Translations under genes and position numbers: made by a program
Shown: in pieces, positions 1-8,909 of the stretch
Layout of the letters: every line of letters begins with the position of its first letter
Position numbering within the stretch: the first letter of the stretch is position 1
Origin: Planctomycetota bacterium
GTDB lineage: Bacteria > Planctomycetota > Planctomycetia > Planctomycetales > Planctomycetaceae
Assembly: GCA_014584345.1 (NCBI GenBank)
Contig: JACTNB010000013.1
Location: forward strand, 434,001 to 498,000
Direction: 5' to 3'
Length of the DNA: 64,000 nucleotides
The notes under the pieces: generated by a model
Told to the model about the DNA's origin: nothing
The model's input: only the letters and a program-made list of their open reading frames with translations
Database searches by the model: none

Positions 1-1502
1 TGATCGGCATGAAAGCCTTTCGAGTTCTCGCTGCTGACAAAATCGAGCCTCCACATCGCCTGCTTTTGCAGTTCAAACAGGGGTTGCAGTTCTTCCGGGG
101 TGGGCGTGAAGGTTTGTACTTCCCGGATGGCATCGAGCATGTCGGTCATCGCGAGGGCTACACTGTCCATCAGTTTCTGCGTGCGGGCCTGAATGATTTC
201 CACTCGATTCTTGAGTTCTTCCTCGGGAACCCGATGGCATACCTGGCAGGCCCGATTGATATTCAGCAGGGGGCTGCGGACCGAATGGTTGCTGACTTTC
301 GTGGCCCCCTGCCGTTCGTAGGGCATGTGGCAGTCGGCACAACTGACCCCCGCACGGGCATGAATCCCCTGGCTCCAGAGCTCGAATTCGGGATGCTGGG
401 CCTTGTAAACAGGAGCCCCTGTTTCGCTATGCAGATAGTCGTAAAACGGAGTGTCGTCCGGAAAACGATGTTCGTCGAGTGTCCGTTCGATTTGTTCCAC
501 CTTCAGCCCATGCCTCCAGGGGTAGAACAGGGTGTCTCGTGTCGAACAATAATATTCCACGTGGCACTGGGCACATACAAACGTGCGCATTTCCTGGCGG
601 CTGGCCAGTTCATTCGGATCATAAGCCTGCTGGCGTGAACCCTCGCGCCACTGCCGGATGCTGGGAAGGTGCGCGACTTCGTCCTCGCTGGCAGCCAGAT
701 CCGCAATCCCCTGCAGGAAGCCCGGCCGAGTGATTCTCAGACGCAACGTGCGGGGTTCGTGGCAATCCACGCAACTGACGGGATGTGCTTTCCCCACGCA
801 AGGGGTCGCGGCATCGTCACACAGGGAGGTCGGTGTTTTCAGCAGTTCCGCATGCGCGGAGGTATAATCGAGTTTGCCCGCCAGGCGGAAACCCTCCAGC
901 ACGCTGGGCCAGTCGAAGTCTTGGGCCAGATCCTCGGGCGAGACAGACAACTGCCGAGCCGCGCGCCCCAACCGCCGATAGGTCGGAATCACGGAAGCAT
1001 GGCAATGAAGGCAGGCACCGCTTTGTGTCGCTTCGGTCACACGTCGCGTCTGCTCCTGATCCGACAGCATGAAGGCGTGCCCACGGGCCTCTCGATAATC
1101 AATGCTGAACGCGTAACCGGCGTACAGACGCTTCAGCCAGGGAAATTGCTCCAGCTTGCTGGGGGGCAGGGCACTGGAACCCCCGTGTTCGGTCCGTTCC
1201 AAGTCGACGGCTGTGAGATAGGTGTCGTACTGATATGGCCAGTTGATACCCCAGGGGGCAGGATTGGTCGTCAATTCATCGACCTCCACGATGCGCAGCG
1301 AGGGACGCGTGGCTTCCTGACGCCGCTCGAAGATCGACAACAAAATGCCTAAGACCACCAGGTTGACCAGCAGCGTCCCGACGAACAGGGATACCAGCAG
1401 CCAGAACATCCGGAATTTGGCCCGCTTGGTGCGCGTAACCGTCGCATTCTGGGAAGCCGGCTCGCCGGAGGGAGGGACTGCGGAAGGAGCACTGTCGCTC
1501 AT
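1..1502 (-). CDS. nrfA: Cytochrome c nitrite reductase catalytic subunit NrfA (C-terminus outside window)
   Basis: Reduces nitrite to ammonium with six electrons in the periplasm. About 500 residues are visible. An N-terminal membrane anchor (about residues 30-57) precedes five haem-binding motifs: CLHCH (164-168), CVDCH (244-248), CAQCH followed by VEYY (310-314), CADCHMPY (388-392) and CQVCH (419-423). Spacing and flanks (RTFVCAQCHVEYY, NINRACQVCH) are diagnostic of NrfA. The first motif binds the active-site haem and is normally CXXCK; here it is CXXCH, as in the minority NrfA class known from Campylobacter. The gene follows nrfH by 78 bp on the same strand, so the two should be co-transcribed and form the membrane NrfHA complex. 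The ATG lies just downstream of a weak AAGG element. The stop codon lies left of the window. Confidence 0.95.
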   Translation of the reverse strand, partial: MSDSAPSAVPPSGEPASQNATVTRTKRAKFRMFWLLVSLFVGTLLVNLVVLGILLSIFERRQEATRPSLRIVEVDELTTNPAPWGINWPYQYDTYLTAVDLERTEHGGSSALPPSKLEQFPWLKRLYAGYAFSIDYREARGHAFMLSDQEQTRRVTEATQSGACLHCHASVIPTYRRLGRAARQLSVSPEDLAQDFDWPSVLEGFRLAGKLDYTSAHAELLKTPTSLCDDAATPCVGKAHPVSCVDCHEPRTLRLRITRPGFLQGIADLAASEDEVAHLPSIRQWREGSRQQAYDPNELASRQEMRTFVCAQCHVEYYCSTRDTLFYPWRHGLKVEQIERTLDEHRFPDDTPFYDYLHSETGAPVYKAQHPEFELWSQGIHARAGVSCADCHMPYERQGATKVSNHSVRSPLLNINRACQVCHRVPEEELKNRVEIIQARTQKLMDSVALAMTDMLDAIREVQTFTPTPEELQPLFELQKQAMWRLDFVSSENSKGFHAD

Positions 1503-1580
1503 GTCGGACCTTATCTACGTTCGAGATCTGTGTTCGTGTACGAATAAACCTGGCCGACCATGGGGCAGGAAAAACGGGAG

Positions 1581-2090
1581 TCACTGCCTGGAATGCCCCA
1601 TCCCCTGGTGACAATGCAGGCAGGATAACATCTCCTCCGGCCTTTCATTCCCGCGGATTTCGTGAACAAAATCCTTGTGGCAATGCAGGCACGATGCTTC
1701 GGCGACACGCCGATTTCTTTCCTTGATCTGGATTGGCTCGTGAAAATTGTCCAGTGTGAATGCCAGCGAGTGAAAGAAGCCATTATCCAGCTTTGTGACC
1801 CATTTGCCGAGGGGATCGTGTGGCAGATGACAGTCGTTGCAGGCCGCGACATGGTGATGACTTGATTTCTGCCAGTCGTCGAAATGCGCCTGCATAATGT
1901 GGCAATTCGCGCAGCTCTGGGGATTGTTGCTCAGATAACTGGCCCCCTGCCCATATCCGAACGTAAACACCCCCACGCCACACAACATCCCCAGCAGGGC
2001 GACCACCCCGTACATCAACTTCAGGGAACGCCTGCCGAGCACGAACTTCCAGACGACTATCTCTCCACGTGGTGGCGTATCCGTGTTCAC
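1581..2090 (-). CDS. nrfH: Cytochrome c nitrite reductase small subunit NrfH (NapC/NirT family)
   Basis: Tetrahaem membrane quinol dehydrogenase that passes electrons to NrfA. After the proposed GTG start come a basic stretch, one transmembrane helix (LMYGVVALLGMLCGVGVFTFG), and four haem motifs: CANCHIM, CNDCH, CLHCHKDF and CLHCHQG. The result is 169 residues, the normal family size. The GTG is preceded by GGGAAAGA; an ATG 57 nt upstream (2147) would add 19 residues of atypical sequence and has no good ribosome-binding site. It is the first gene of nrfHA. Product is secure, start less so. Confidence 0.92.
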   Translation of the reverse strand: MNTDTPPRGEIVVWKFVLGRRSLKLMYGVVALLGMLCGVGVFTFGYGQGASYLSNNPQSCANCHIMQAHFDDWQKSSHHHVAACNDCHLPHDPLGKWVTKLDNGFFHSLAFTLDNFHEPIQIKERNRRVAEASCLHCHKDFVHEIRGNERPEEMLSCLHCHQGMGHSRQ

Positions 2091-2525
2091 GGAATCTTTC
2101 CCGCAGTGTTTGACTGAAACCGGCCTGCCTGGACGACGGAACTCCATGACCACAGCACAGGCATCTCTCGCAAGCGTGCAGCCGGAGGGCAACCAGAAAC
2201 CATATCCGACGAAGGTCGGAACGTCTCTTTCTGGTCTTCCCGCTTCCACCCACGCTCAAATTCTCTTGCGATATTCACAGTGTAGCTGGATCACGCCCGC
2301 GAGGGAATTATGCCAAACCAATCCGTGACGTTCCCATTCATTCCTCGGCATTCTCCGGCGACTGGTTCCTGCCGACATAACCGGAACAGTCGACATCATC
2401 GCTATCCGGTTCCAGAAAGCGTGTTGCACCGAGTCAAATTGCGGCATTTCCCTCAGGTTGTCGGCCTAGGTTTTACTGATACGGACATCGTGCCGGGCGC
2501 TGATTGTTACAAGAGAACGACGGTT
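2091..2525. other. Intergenic region between divergent nrfHA and the Tad-like trio
   Basis: About 435 bp between two divergent transcription units. It must hold both promoters, but no convincing -35/-10 pair, operator or RNA structure was identified. Open frames here read as chance extensions of the flanking genes. Confidence 0.5.
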
Positions 2526-2981
2526 ATGGTGAGGTCGCCAAGACAACACAATTTAACATCCTCCTCGCGGTGGCGACCTAACGATTTTCCGCACGGTTGG
2601 CGGCGGGGGACTGCAACCGTCGAACTGGCGGTTTGCCTGCCCGTGATCGTGATATTGGTGTTCGGCTCGATTGAAGTGTCGCACTTTATCCATCTGAAGC
2701 AGGATTTAACCATTTGTGCCTACGAGGCCGCGAAAGTTGCCGCGAAGAGTGGAAAGTCGATGCAGGATGTGCAGCAGCGATTTCTGGAAATCGCAGAGGC
2801 CAAGGGAGTGACCGACGCCACGCTGACCGTGCAACCCGATATCGACCAGAACATCTCCGCCGGAGAGGAAATAACGTTGACTGCACTCGCCCCGGCCGAA
2901 TCGAACAAACGGATGCCTGTCCGGTACTTTCGGAATCGTCAACTGCGAGCCGTCGTGGTGATGGTTAAGCAGACGAACTGA
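2526..2981 (+). CDS. TadE-like pseudopilin family protein
   Basis: Probable 151-residue membrane-anchored protein of the TadE family, associated with Flp/Tad pili and pilus-like secretion. The signature is GTATVELAVCLPVIVILVFG near residue 30: a hydrophobic helix with a conserved Glu, the TadE counterpart of the prepilin helix. The remaining residues form a small extracytoplasmic domain. The ATG at 2526 is preferred because the longer reading upstream is Pro/Arg/His-rich and unlike the family. It starts a three-gene set with the vWA protein and a second TadE-like gene. No TadA ATPase, CpaB or RcpA gene lies nearby, so the partner machinery is elsewhere or absent. Confidence 0.85.
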   Translation: MVRSPRQHNLTSSSRWRPNDFPHGWRRGTATVELAVCLPVIVILVFGSIEVSHFIHLKQDLTICAYEAAKVAAKSGKSMQDVQQRFLEIAEAKGVTDATLTVQPDIDQNISAGEEITLTALAPAESNKRMPVRYFRNRQLRAVVVMVKQTN

Positions 2982-3107
2982 GAATTGACTGACACACGGT
3001 ATCGCCTGCTCGAACGTTTCGACGGCAGGGATCTGCCAGTGATTGGCCACGGGGCTTTACGGCCCGTGTGTATTCGGATTTTATGGTTCCTGAGCGGATG
3101 CTTTTTC

Positions 3108-4307
3108 ATGCGCGCCTGCAAATTCCATTTCGCAGCCCAAAACGCTCCGACGAATCCCCTGGATTCCGCCCGCCGGGGGGCGATGCTGGTGCTGATCGCG
3201 GCGTTGATGTCCGTGTTTTTAATCGCTCTGGTGTTCACGATCGACGTGGCGTACATGCAACTGGTCCGGACGCAACTGCGAGTTGCCGCCGATGCCTCTG
3301 CCAAGGCGGGCATGGAAGCCTTGACGCGGACGGAAAGCGTGGTGGTCGCCAGGCAGGTGATGCGGGACGTGCTGGCCAGCAACCAGGTGGCGGGGCGCGC
3401 CTTGACCGTGCAGGACCAGGATATTCAGTTCGGGCGGACGGGCGCTAATCCCGATGGGTCCTGGCAGTTTCTTCCCAATCAGCAACCCTATCAGGCGATC
3501 CGTGTTTCCCTGGGGATGACGGAGGGCTCGGGGAATGAAAGCATCCCTCTGATTTTCGGTCGGATTCTGGGGCAAGGGAGTTTCACGCCGACGCACCAGG
3601 CGGTGGCCGCGAACTTGATTCACGAAATCGTGCTCTGCCTGGACCGCTCGCACTCCATGTGCTTCGATCTTTCGGGAGAAGACTGGGTCTATCCGCCGGA
3701 GATCCCTGTGTACCCGAAAGGCTACATCACGCCCCCTTCACCCACCGGAAGCCGCTGGCGGGAATTGGATGTTGCGGTGGAGCACTTCGTCCGGATAATC
3801 GGCGAGCGGCAAATCAAACCCGATATTGGCATGGTCACCTGGGGTTCCGATATTCGCCTGGGCGGAAATTGGCGACCGCACAATGGACGGTCTTTCCCGG
3901 CAGTAATAGTGGATGTCCCTTTGGGGCAGAATCTGGCACAAATCACGCCGGCCATCCAGACGCGCTACGAGGACATCATGATGGGGGGGACAAACATGTC
4001 CGCCGGCATCGATCGAGCCGTAGAAATCCTCAAAGCCGACGGCACGCATTCGCTGGCTCAGAAAACCATCATCCTGATGTCGGACGGACAGTGGAACGCG
4101 GGACGCGACCCGATCAGCGCGGCCAGCGATGCTGCCGCCAGGAATGTCACCATTCATGTCATTTCCTTCCTGGCGGGACAGGATCTGACGATGCAGCGGG
4201 TCGCGGAGATCACGGGCGGGAAGTTCTACAATGCCCCCGATGGCAACGCACTTCAGGAAGTGTTCGAGGAACTTGCCAAGCAACTCCCCGTAGTACTGAT
4301 TGATTGA
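3108..4307 (+). CDS. TadG-like protein with von Willebrand factor A domain
   Basis: About 399 residues. The N-terminus has a TadE/TadG-type helix (SARRGAMLVLIAALMSVFLI) followed by the VDVAYMQLVRTQLRVAADASAKAG-type segment usual in TadG proteins. The C-terminal half is a vWA domain starting at EIVLCLDRSHSM. Its MIDAS motif is DRSHS (DXSXS type), with a later GGTNMSAGIDRA loop and ILMSDGQWN. It probably works at the cell surface as an adhesive or pilus-accessory protein. The ATG was chosen because the hydrophobic core begins shortly after it; an in-frame TTG at 2985 is possible. It lies between two TadE-like genes in one apparent operon. Confidence 0.85.
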   Translation: MRACKFHFAAQNAPTNPLDSARRGAMLVLIAALMSVFLIALVFTIDVAYMQLVRTQLRVAADASAKAGMEALTRTESVVVARQVMRDVLASNQVAGRALTVQDQDIQFGRTGANPDGSWQFLPNQQPYQAIRVSLGMTEGSGNESIPLIFGRILGQGSFTPTHQAVAANLIHEIVLCLDRSHSMCFDLSGEDWVYPPEIPVYPKGYITPPSPTGSRWRELDVAVEHFVRIIGERQIKPDIGMVTWGSDIRLGGNWRPHNGRSFPAVIVDVPLGQNLAQITPAIQTRYEDIMMGGTNMSAGIDRAVEILKADGTHSLAQKTIILMSDGQWNAGRDPISAASDAAARNVTIHVISFLAGQDLTMQRVAEITGGKFYNAPDGNALQEVFEELAKQLPVVLID

Positions 4308-4361
4308 TCCCAAGAAAGAACCGCGCTCTTTTTTCGTGTCCTCAACCGAAACAATCTCACC

Positions 4362-4796
4362 GTGCGAAGTTTATCGTCCATTTCCGCAGGCAAAGCGTCT
4401 TTGAACAGTGCTCGCCGGGGCGCTGCGACGGTGGAGTTTGCCATCACCGCGCCGATTGTATTTTTGCTGTTCTTTGCCGCCTTCGATTTCTGCCGACTCA
4501 GCATGATCACGCATACTGCCGAACAAGCCGCCTACGAAGGGGCACGGCGAGGGGCGATTCCAGGAGCCACCGCGTTACAGGCTCAACAGGAAGCGGAAAG
4601 CGAACTGGCACGCATCGGCATTCAGCAGGCCAGCGTCGCGGTTTCCCCCAGCGAAATCCTGTCTTCCACGGAACGCGTCACGGTGACGGTACGCATCCCG
4701 CTGGCAGCCAACGGCTGGGTTTCTCCCCGCGTCCTCAACAACTCCTATATCACCCGAAGCTGCACTCTGACGCGCGAATATGTGACACAAGACTGA
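4362..4796 (+). CDS. Second TadE-like pseudopilin family protein
   Basis: 144 residues starting at GTG. The pilin-like segment is ARRGAATVEFAITAPIVFLL (about residues 17-36), with the conserved Glu in VEFA, then a short extracytoplasmic domain containing EQAAYEGARRGAIPG, typical of TadE. It lies 54 bp after the vWA gene on the same strand and is probably the last gene of the operon. It differs from the first TadE-like protein mainly in the C-terminal domain. The pairing suggests minor pseudopilins that could form a heteromer; the partner is not known from sequence alone. Confidence 0.87.
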   Translation: MRSLSSISAGKASLNSARRGAATVEFAITAPIVFLLFFAAFDFCRLSMITHTAEQAAYEGARRGAIPGATALQAQQEAESELARIGIQQASVAVSPSEILSSTERVTVTVRIPLAANGWVSPRVLNNSYITRSCTLTREYVTQD

Positions 4797-4831
4797 CCCA
4801 AGCCCGCATGGCCCGCATCCCAAAACGAGCC

Positions 4832-4856
4832 AAGCCCGTCAGGAAGCGGACCACGT
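4832..4856. repeat. Dispersed repeat fragment, GTCAGGAAGCGG family
   Basis: The core CCCGTCAGGAAGCGGACCAC lies 35 bp after a stop codon. Close relatives occur at 12301-12325, 42821-42840 and 51701-51724 in this window, each beside a gene end. It may be a 3'-end repeat or a decayed palindromic element; no open frame covers it. Confidence 0.5.
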
Positions 4857-4903
4857 TCGAGCCGTGAGTCGGTGCCAACCGCTTTCCCAAGCCTGGCAAG
4901 GCC

Positions 4904-6358
4904 CTAGTTTGCGGGCTGCTTGAGGTTATAGCAGATCAACGCATTTTCCCCGCGCAGATACAGTTTGCCGCGTGCCAGTACCGGGGCGGCCCAACTGGGG
5001 TAGGTCAACTTGGGTGGATTGAACCGGCTGATTTCCACGAACTTTTCCGGGTCCGCCTGGACGAGTGCCAGGGTTCCCCGTTCGCCCAGGACAATCAGGT
5101 TTCCTTCCGCCAGTATCGCGGAGCCGCGACCGTAATAGGGCCAGGCTTCCACCTGGTTCGTGTTGGTATTCAGCACGGTACTGCGGCTGACGGCCCGGAG
5201 ATGATCGGTGGGACTTTCCCACCCCGTGGTTTCCCAGCGGACCTTGCCCGTCGAGATTTCCAGGCAGCGCAAGGTGGCTTCGTTTTCGTGTCGCCCATCG
5301 AATCCGTAAACCACATCGCCAACGGGCACGGGCGTCGTCCAATGCGCGGACAGATTTCGGCCATCCCGCCAGACTTCCGTGACACCGCGACCATCCGGTG
5401 CCACTTTCAACAAGGCGGCCCCCGTGCGATACGCTGCCGTGATCAGGATGTAATCGCCCAGCACAATCGGGCGAGCCGCATTCACCGATTCATGCTCACG
5501 GGAACGAAACCAGTAATGAAAATTTTCCGCGCCCGTTTCGGGATCCACGGACACCAGCCCGTGTCGCATCAGACACAACACGTGCCGTTTCCCGTGGATT
5601 GTGGCTGCAATGGGGGAGGCGTAACTGACCACCATCTCTTCGCCCGTCCAGGTGTACTTCTCTGGCGAGGGCCACCCCGTTGCCTCGCCATCCCAGGTTT
5701 GCTTGCCCACGCTTTGCCACAGGGTGCGTCCCTCCCTGGCGGAAAAGGCCACGACACCCGCATCGGGTTGACCGCCCACTAGCACAATCAGGCGGTCCCC
5801 TTCCAGAATCGGGCTGGACCCCACGCCAAAAAAAGCTTGGGGCACCTGGAAATCGCGCTGTGTTTCCCGCTGCCACACCTGTTTGCCGTCGGAAAGTCGC
5901 AAACAAAGCAAACGCCCCTGGGCGCCAAATGTGTAACAGTATTCCTCGGTCAACAAGGGGGAACAGCGAGGGCCATTGTTGTAGCCGTAGGGATCGGAGA
6001 AGTCGGAAAAGCTGGTCTGCTTCCAGAGGGAGGCTCCTGTGTTTGCGTCCAGACATTCCACCACTTCCTGGTCGCCTACACGATGATGGACCACCAGGCG
6101 ATCTCCCTTGATGGAAGGAGCGCTGTACCCCGTGCCAATCTCCCTGTCCCAGACGAGAGGCAACCCCCCCTCCGGCCACCGCTTCAACAAGCCCGTTTCC
6201 GTGGATATCCCCACGCCGGAGGGACCAAGAAACACGGGCCAGTCCGGTTCGGCCGCGGGCGCCAAGGCAGTCACGACCAGCAGCTGCCCTGCCATGAAAA
6301 GCGAAATCGTCCGCATTAACCCAAGGGAACGCAGGGAGGTCGAAACTGCAGGTGGCAT
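4904..6358 (-). CDS. PQQ-like beta-propeller repeat protein (exported)
   Basis: 484 residues with an N-terminal export signal (TISLFMAGQLLVVTALAPAA) followed by WPVFLGPSGVGIS, the usual opening of planctomycete BamB/PQQ-type propellers. Repeated blades are visible: CLDANTGASLWKQ, CLRLSDGKQVWQRE, FSAREGRTLWQS, CLEISTGKVRWE. The ATG at 6358 is chosen because AGGA lies six bases upstream; the ATG at 6316 lacks such a site. No dehydrogenase active-site residues are evident, so it is more likely a scaffold or binding protein than a quinoprotein enzyme. It stands alone, convergent with the TadE operon and divergent from the DUF11 gene. Confidence 0.85.
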   Translation of the reverse strand: MPPAVSTSLRSLGLMRTISLFMAGQLLVVTALAPAAEPDWPVFLGPSGVGISTETGLLKRWPEGGLPLVWDREIGTGYSAPSIKGDRLVVHHRVGDQEVVECLDANTGASLWKQTSFSDFSDPYGYNNGPRCSPLLTEEYCYTFGAQGRLLCLRLSDGKQVWQRETQRDFQVPQAFFGVGSSPILEGDRLIVLVGGQPDAGVVAFSAREGRTLWQSVGKQTWDGEATGWPSPEKYTWTGEEMVVSYASPIAATIHGKRHVLCLMRHGLVSVDPETGAENFHYWFRSREHESVNAARPIVLGDYILITAAYRTGAALLKVAPDGRGVTEVWRDGRNLSAHWTTPVPVGDVVYGFDGRHENEATLRCLEISTGKVRWETTGWESPTDHLRAVSRSTVLNTNTNQVEAWPYYGRGSAILAEGNLIVLGERGTLALVQADPEKFVEISRFNPPKLTYPSWAAPVLARGKLYLRGENALICYNLKQPAN

Positions 6359-6672
6359 GGGAAATCCTGGCGGGCGAGAGAGATGAGAGGTACGCAGCGA
6401 TCCACGGCAAGGCATCGTCATGGAACGAAACCATAAAAACTTAGCAGGCATATCACCAGTCCAAAGCAAAAAACCGGAATCTTCCGAATAAACGATAAAA
6501 TCTTCCCATTTTATTGAAGGCATTCAATTGATACGACCGATAGTCGAGGATAGCACATAAATGCGCAGTGACGGAAACAGAAATTTCGGGCAATACGCCC
6601 CCCCCATTTTCCCCAGTCTGCGCTGATATTCGTCTGCGAACCTGTTCAGGAATAATTGTGAAGGAGAGAGTC
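6359..6672. other. Divergent intergenic region
   Basis: About 314 bp separating the propeller gene from the DUF11 gene. The middle is A+T-richer and probably carries the two promoters, but no clear -35/-10 pair could be assigned. No gene or RNA structure is supported. Confidence 0.4.
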
Positions 6673-8691
6673 ATGCGGAGCGGTCTGCTAACACGAGTAG
6701 TCGCCCTTGCGTGCCGCACGCAACACTCACGTCTGGTTCTTGTTGCGGCCATGTCGGGGAGTTTGGTCACACCAAGCTTTGCCCAGGACGTGACCCCCAA
6801 TCTTGGGCAAGTCCAGGAGTTTCGCAAATCCGACACGAATCGAGTGCAGTTTTACTCGAAAAAGGGGCAGGAACTCGAATCGGCTCCTGCCTTTGAGCCA
6901 CAGGGGAAAACGGCCACAAGTTCCCCCACGCCTCAACCTTACCAGCGGACGGCGGGAGCAGCACCCCTCAAGAATTACCATGCCGAACTGTTCGGCGAAA
7001 CAAAACCCAGTTCCACTGGGGTTCAGCCCATTCCCACGGCCGTGGAAAACACCAGCGGCCCGATTCTAAATGCGGCCTACCAATACGATCCCAACAGCGA
7101 CAGTAGCGAAATCCGCCCCGCGGGAGCAGAACAGCCCGCGCAAACCGCGGAGCTTCCCGAGTGGGCTCAAAACATGAAATCCCGCACACCGGACGAGGCG
7201 AAAAAGCCGGTCGTGGCGGAAATCTCTATTCCCGGCGGGCAGCGTTCCTCCGGGCCCGTCTTACAGGTTGCCCCGGCAAGCACGGTCGAGGCTCCCAAGG
7301 TACAACTCGCGGATCTGAAAAATGGTCCGCAAACCCCCAGCATGAAAATCGAGTGGAAATCCCTGTCCGATATCAACGTGGGACAGGAATGCGAGTGTGA
7401 ATTGCTGGTTTCGAACGTGGGTGGAAGTTCTGCGTTCGGCGTGAATGTGGAAGCCACATTCCCGACAACGGTTCGCTTGCTGGAAGCCTCGCCCCGTCCT
7501 CAAACCGTGGCCAGTTCCCTGACATGGGACCTGGGCAAGCTCGACGCGGGGCAAGCGACGGTTATCAAGGTCAAGATGATTCCCAGCGAGCGGGGCGAGT
7601 TGAATGCCACCGCGCAAGTCCACTTCACGGGGGCTGCTCAGTCCGCGTTCGTGGTCCGCGAACCGCAGATCAGTCTGGATATGCAGGGCCCCACCAAAGT
7701 GATGATCGGCGATCCGGCCTCGCATAACGTGACCATTACCAATCCGGGAAATGGTATTGCCAAGAATGTTCGATTGGAAGCCATCATCCCCGCCGGGCTG
7801 GAACACAGCCGAGGCGAGCGACTCCTGATGGATGTCGGGTCGTTGAATCCCGGGGAATCCCGCACGATTCGACTGGCACTGGCAGCCGTCGGGGGGGGCA
7901 ACCAGGTTGTTCAAGTGGCGGCCACTGCCGAGGGCGGGTTGGCACGCAGTACACAATCCTCGGTCACTGTCATTGCACCCAGCCTGCAGGCGGAAATCAG
8001 CGGACCCGGTCTGCGGTACATTGGCCGCAATGCCGCCTACACTCTGCGAGTCATGAACGATGGCACCGTGGCCACCAGCAATGTGCGTGTCATGCACAAG
8101 GTTCCCGATGGCTTTGAATTCGTCTCGGCCAGCAAGGGGGCCAGCTTCGATGCCCCCACGCGGATCCTCAGTTGGTTCGTGGGTAAACTGGAAGCGGGCA
8201 AGTCGGCGGAGATGCAAGTGGAGTTGAAAGCCGAAAAAATCGGCGACTTCGTCCACTACATTCGTGCCACTTCCGAACACGGTTCCACTGTGGACAGCCA
8301 GATTCTGACACGAGTCGACGGCACCTCCTCCCTGGTGGTCGAGATTACCGATCTGGACGACCCCGTGGAAGTGGGCCACGAAACCGCTTATGAAATCAAA
8401 ATTCTCAATGAAGGGTCCGCCGCGGCCAAGGAAGTCGGGTTGTCCTGCGAACTCCCCGAAGGGGTTCGGTTCCTCAAAGCCGAGGGACCCAGCCAGCATG
8501 TGGTCGATGGTAACACGATCCTGTTTCAGCCGCTGGCCAACGTGGGTACAGGAAACACGATCAAATATCGTGTGCATGTGACGGGCAACATCGAAGGGAA
8601 CTTGCGATTCCGAGCTCGTCTGACTTCTGCCGCTTCTCCCGAACCGCTGATCTTCGAGGAACTGACTCGCTTCTACGGCGACGGTAACTGA
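6673..8691 (+). CDS. Exported DUF11 (conserved repeat domain) surface protein
   Basis: 672 residues. The N-terminus is basic then hydrophobic (LVLVAAMSGSLVTPSFAQ), a signal peptide with an AQ|D-type cleavage site. A low-complexity Pro/Gln-rich region of about 200 residues follows. Then come at least four tandem immunoglobulin-like DUF11 repeats, each opening with a phrase such as VGQECECELLVSNVG, IGDPASHNVTITNPGNG, IGRNAAYTLRVMNDGT or VGHETAYEIKILNEGS. The family is structural and found on bacterial surfaces and envelopes. The ATG is preceded by GGAGAGAG. A strong intrinsic terminator follows 27 bp after the stop, so the gene is probably monocistronic. Confidence 0.88.
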   Translation: MRSGLLTRVVALACRTQHSRLVLVAAMSGSLVTPSFAQDVTPNLGQVQEFRKSDTNRVQFYSKKGQELESAPAFEPQGKTATSSPTPQPYQRTAGAAPLKNYHAELFGETKPSSTGVQPIPTAVENTSGPILNAAYQYDPNSDSSEIRPAGAEQPAQTAELPEWAQNMKSRTPDEAKKPVVAEISIPGGQRSSGPVLQVAPASTVEAPKVQLADLKNGPQTPSMKIEWKSLSDINVGQECECELLVSNVGGSSAFGVNVEATFPTTVRLLEASPRPQTVASSLTWDLGKLDAGQATVIKVKMIPSERGELNATAQVHFTGAAQSAFVVREPQISLDMQGPTKVMIGDPASHNVTITNPGNGIAKNVRLEAIIPAGLEHSRGERLLMDVGSLNPGESRTIRLALAAVGGGNQVVQVAATAEGGLARSTQSSVTVIAPSLQAEISGPGLRYIGRNAAYTLRVMNDGTVATSNVRVMHKVPDGFEFVSASKGASFDAPTRILSWFVGKLEAGKSAEMQVELKAEKIGDFVHYIRATSEHGSTVDSQILTRVDGTSSLVVEITDLDDPVEVGHETAYEIKILNEGSAAAKEVGLSCELPEGVRFLKAEGPSQHVVDGNTILFQPLANVGTGNTIKYRVHVTGNIEGNLRFRARLTSAASPEPLIFEELTRFYGDGN

Positions 8692-8717
8692 GAACGGTAA
8701 CCGTTGATTGTTTTCAC

Positions 8718-8758
8718 CGGAGCCGGGGCGAATGTTCGCTCCGTCTCCGTTTGTTTTT
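8718..8758 (+). terminator. Rho-independent terminator after the DUF11 gene
   Basis: The stem GGGGCGAA / TTCGCTCC (one G-U pair, loop TG) is extended by CGGAG / CTCCG and followed by TTTGTTTTT. It is well placed for the gene that stops at 8691. Confidence 0.75.
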
Positions 8759-8909
8759 CGGGTTTCTCTTTCTATTTTGGGGGTTACCTGTTACAGAATT
8801 CGTAGGGTATCCCCTGTCGACATCCGCAATAAATGCGTGATCGCGAGCGGGGTGCCCGGCACATGATCGGGGTAGCCCCCGGATTGTTTTCGAATTCGAG
8901 AAAGCCCCG

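Noticed and set aside
9..1352. Plus-strand open frames over the nrfA region
   Set aside because: The minus strand carries five correctly spaced haem motifs of NrfA; the plus-strand readings are shadows.
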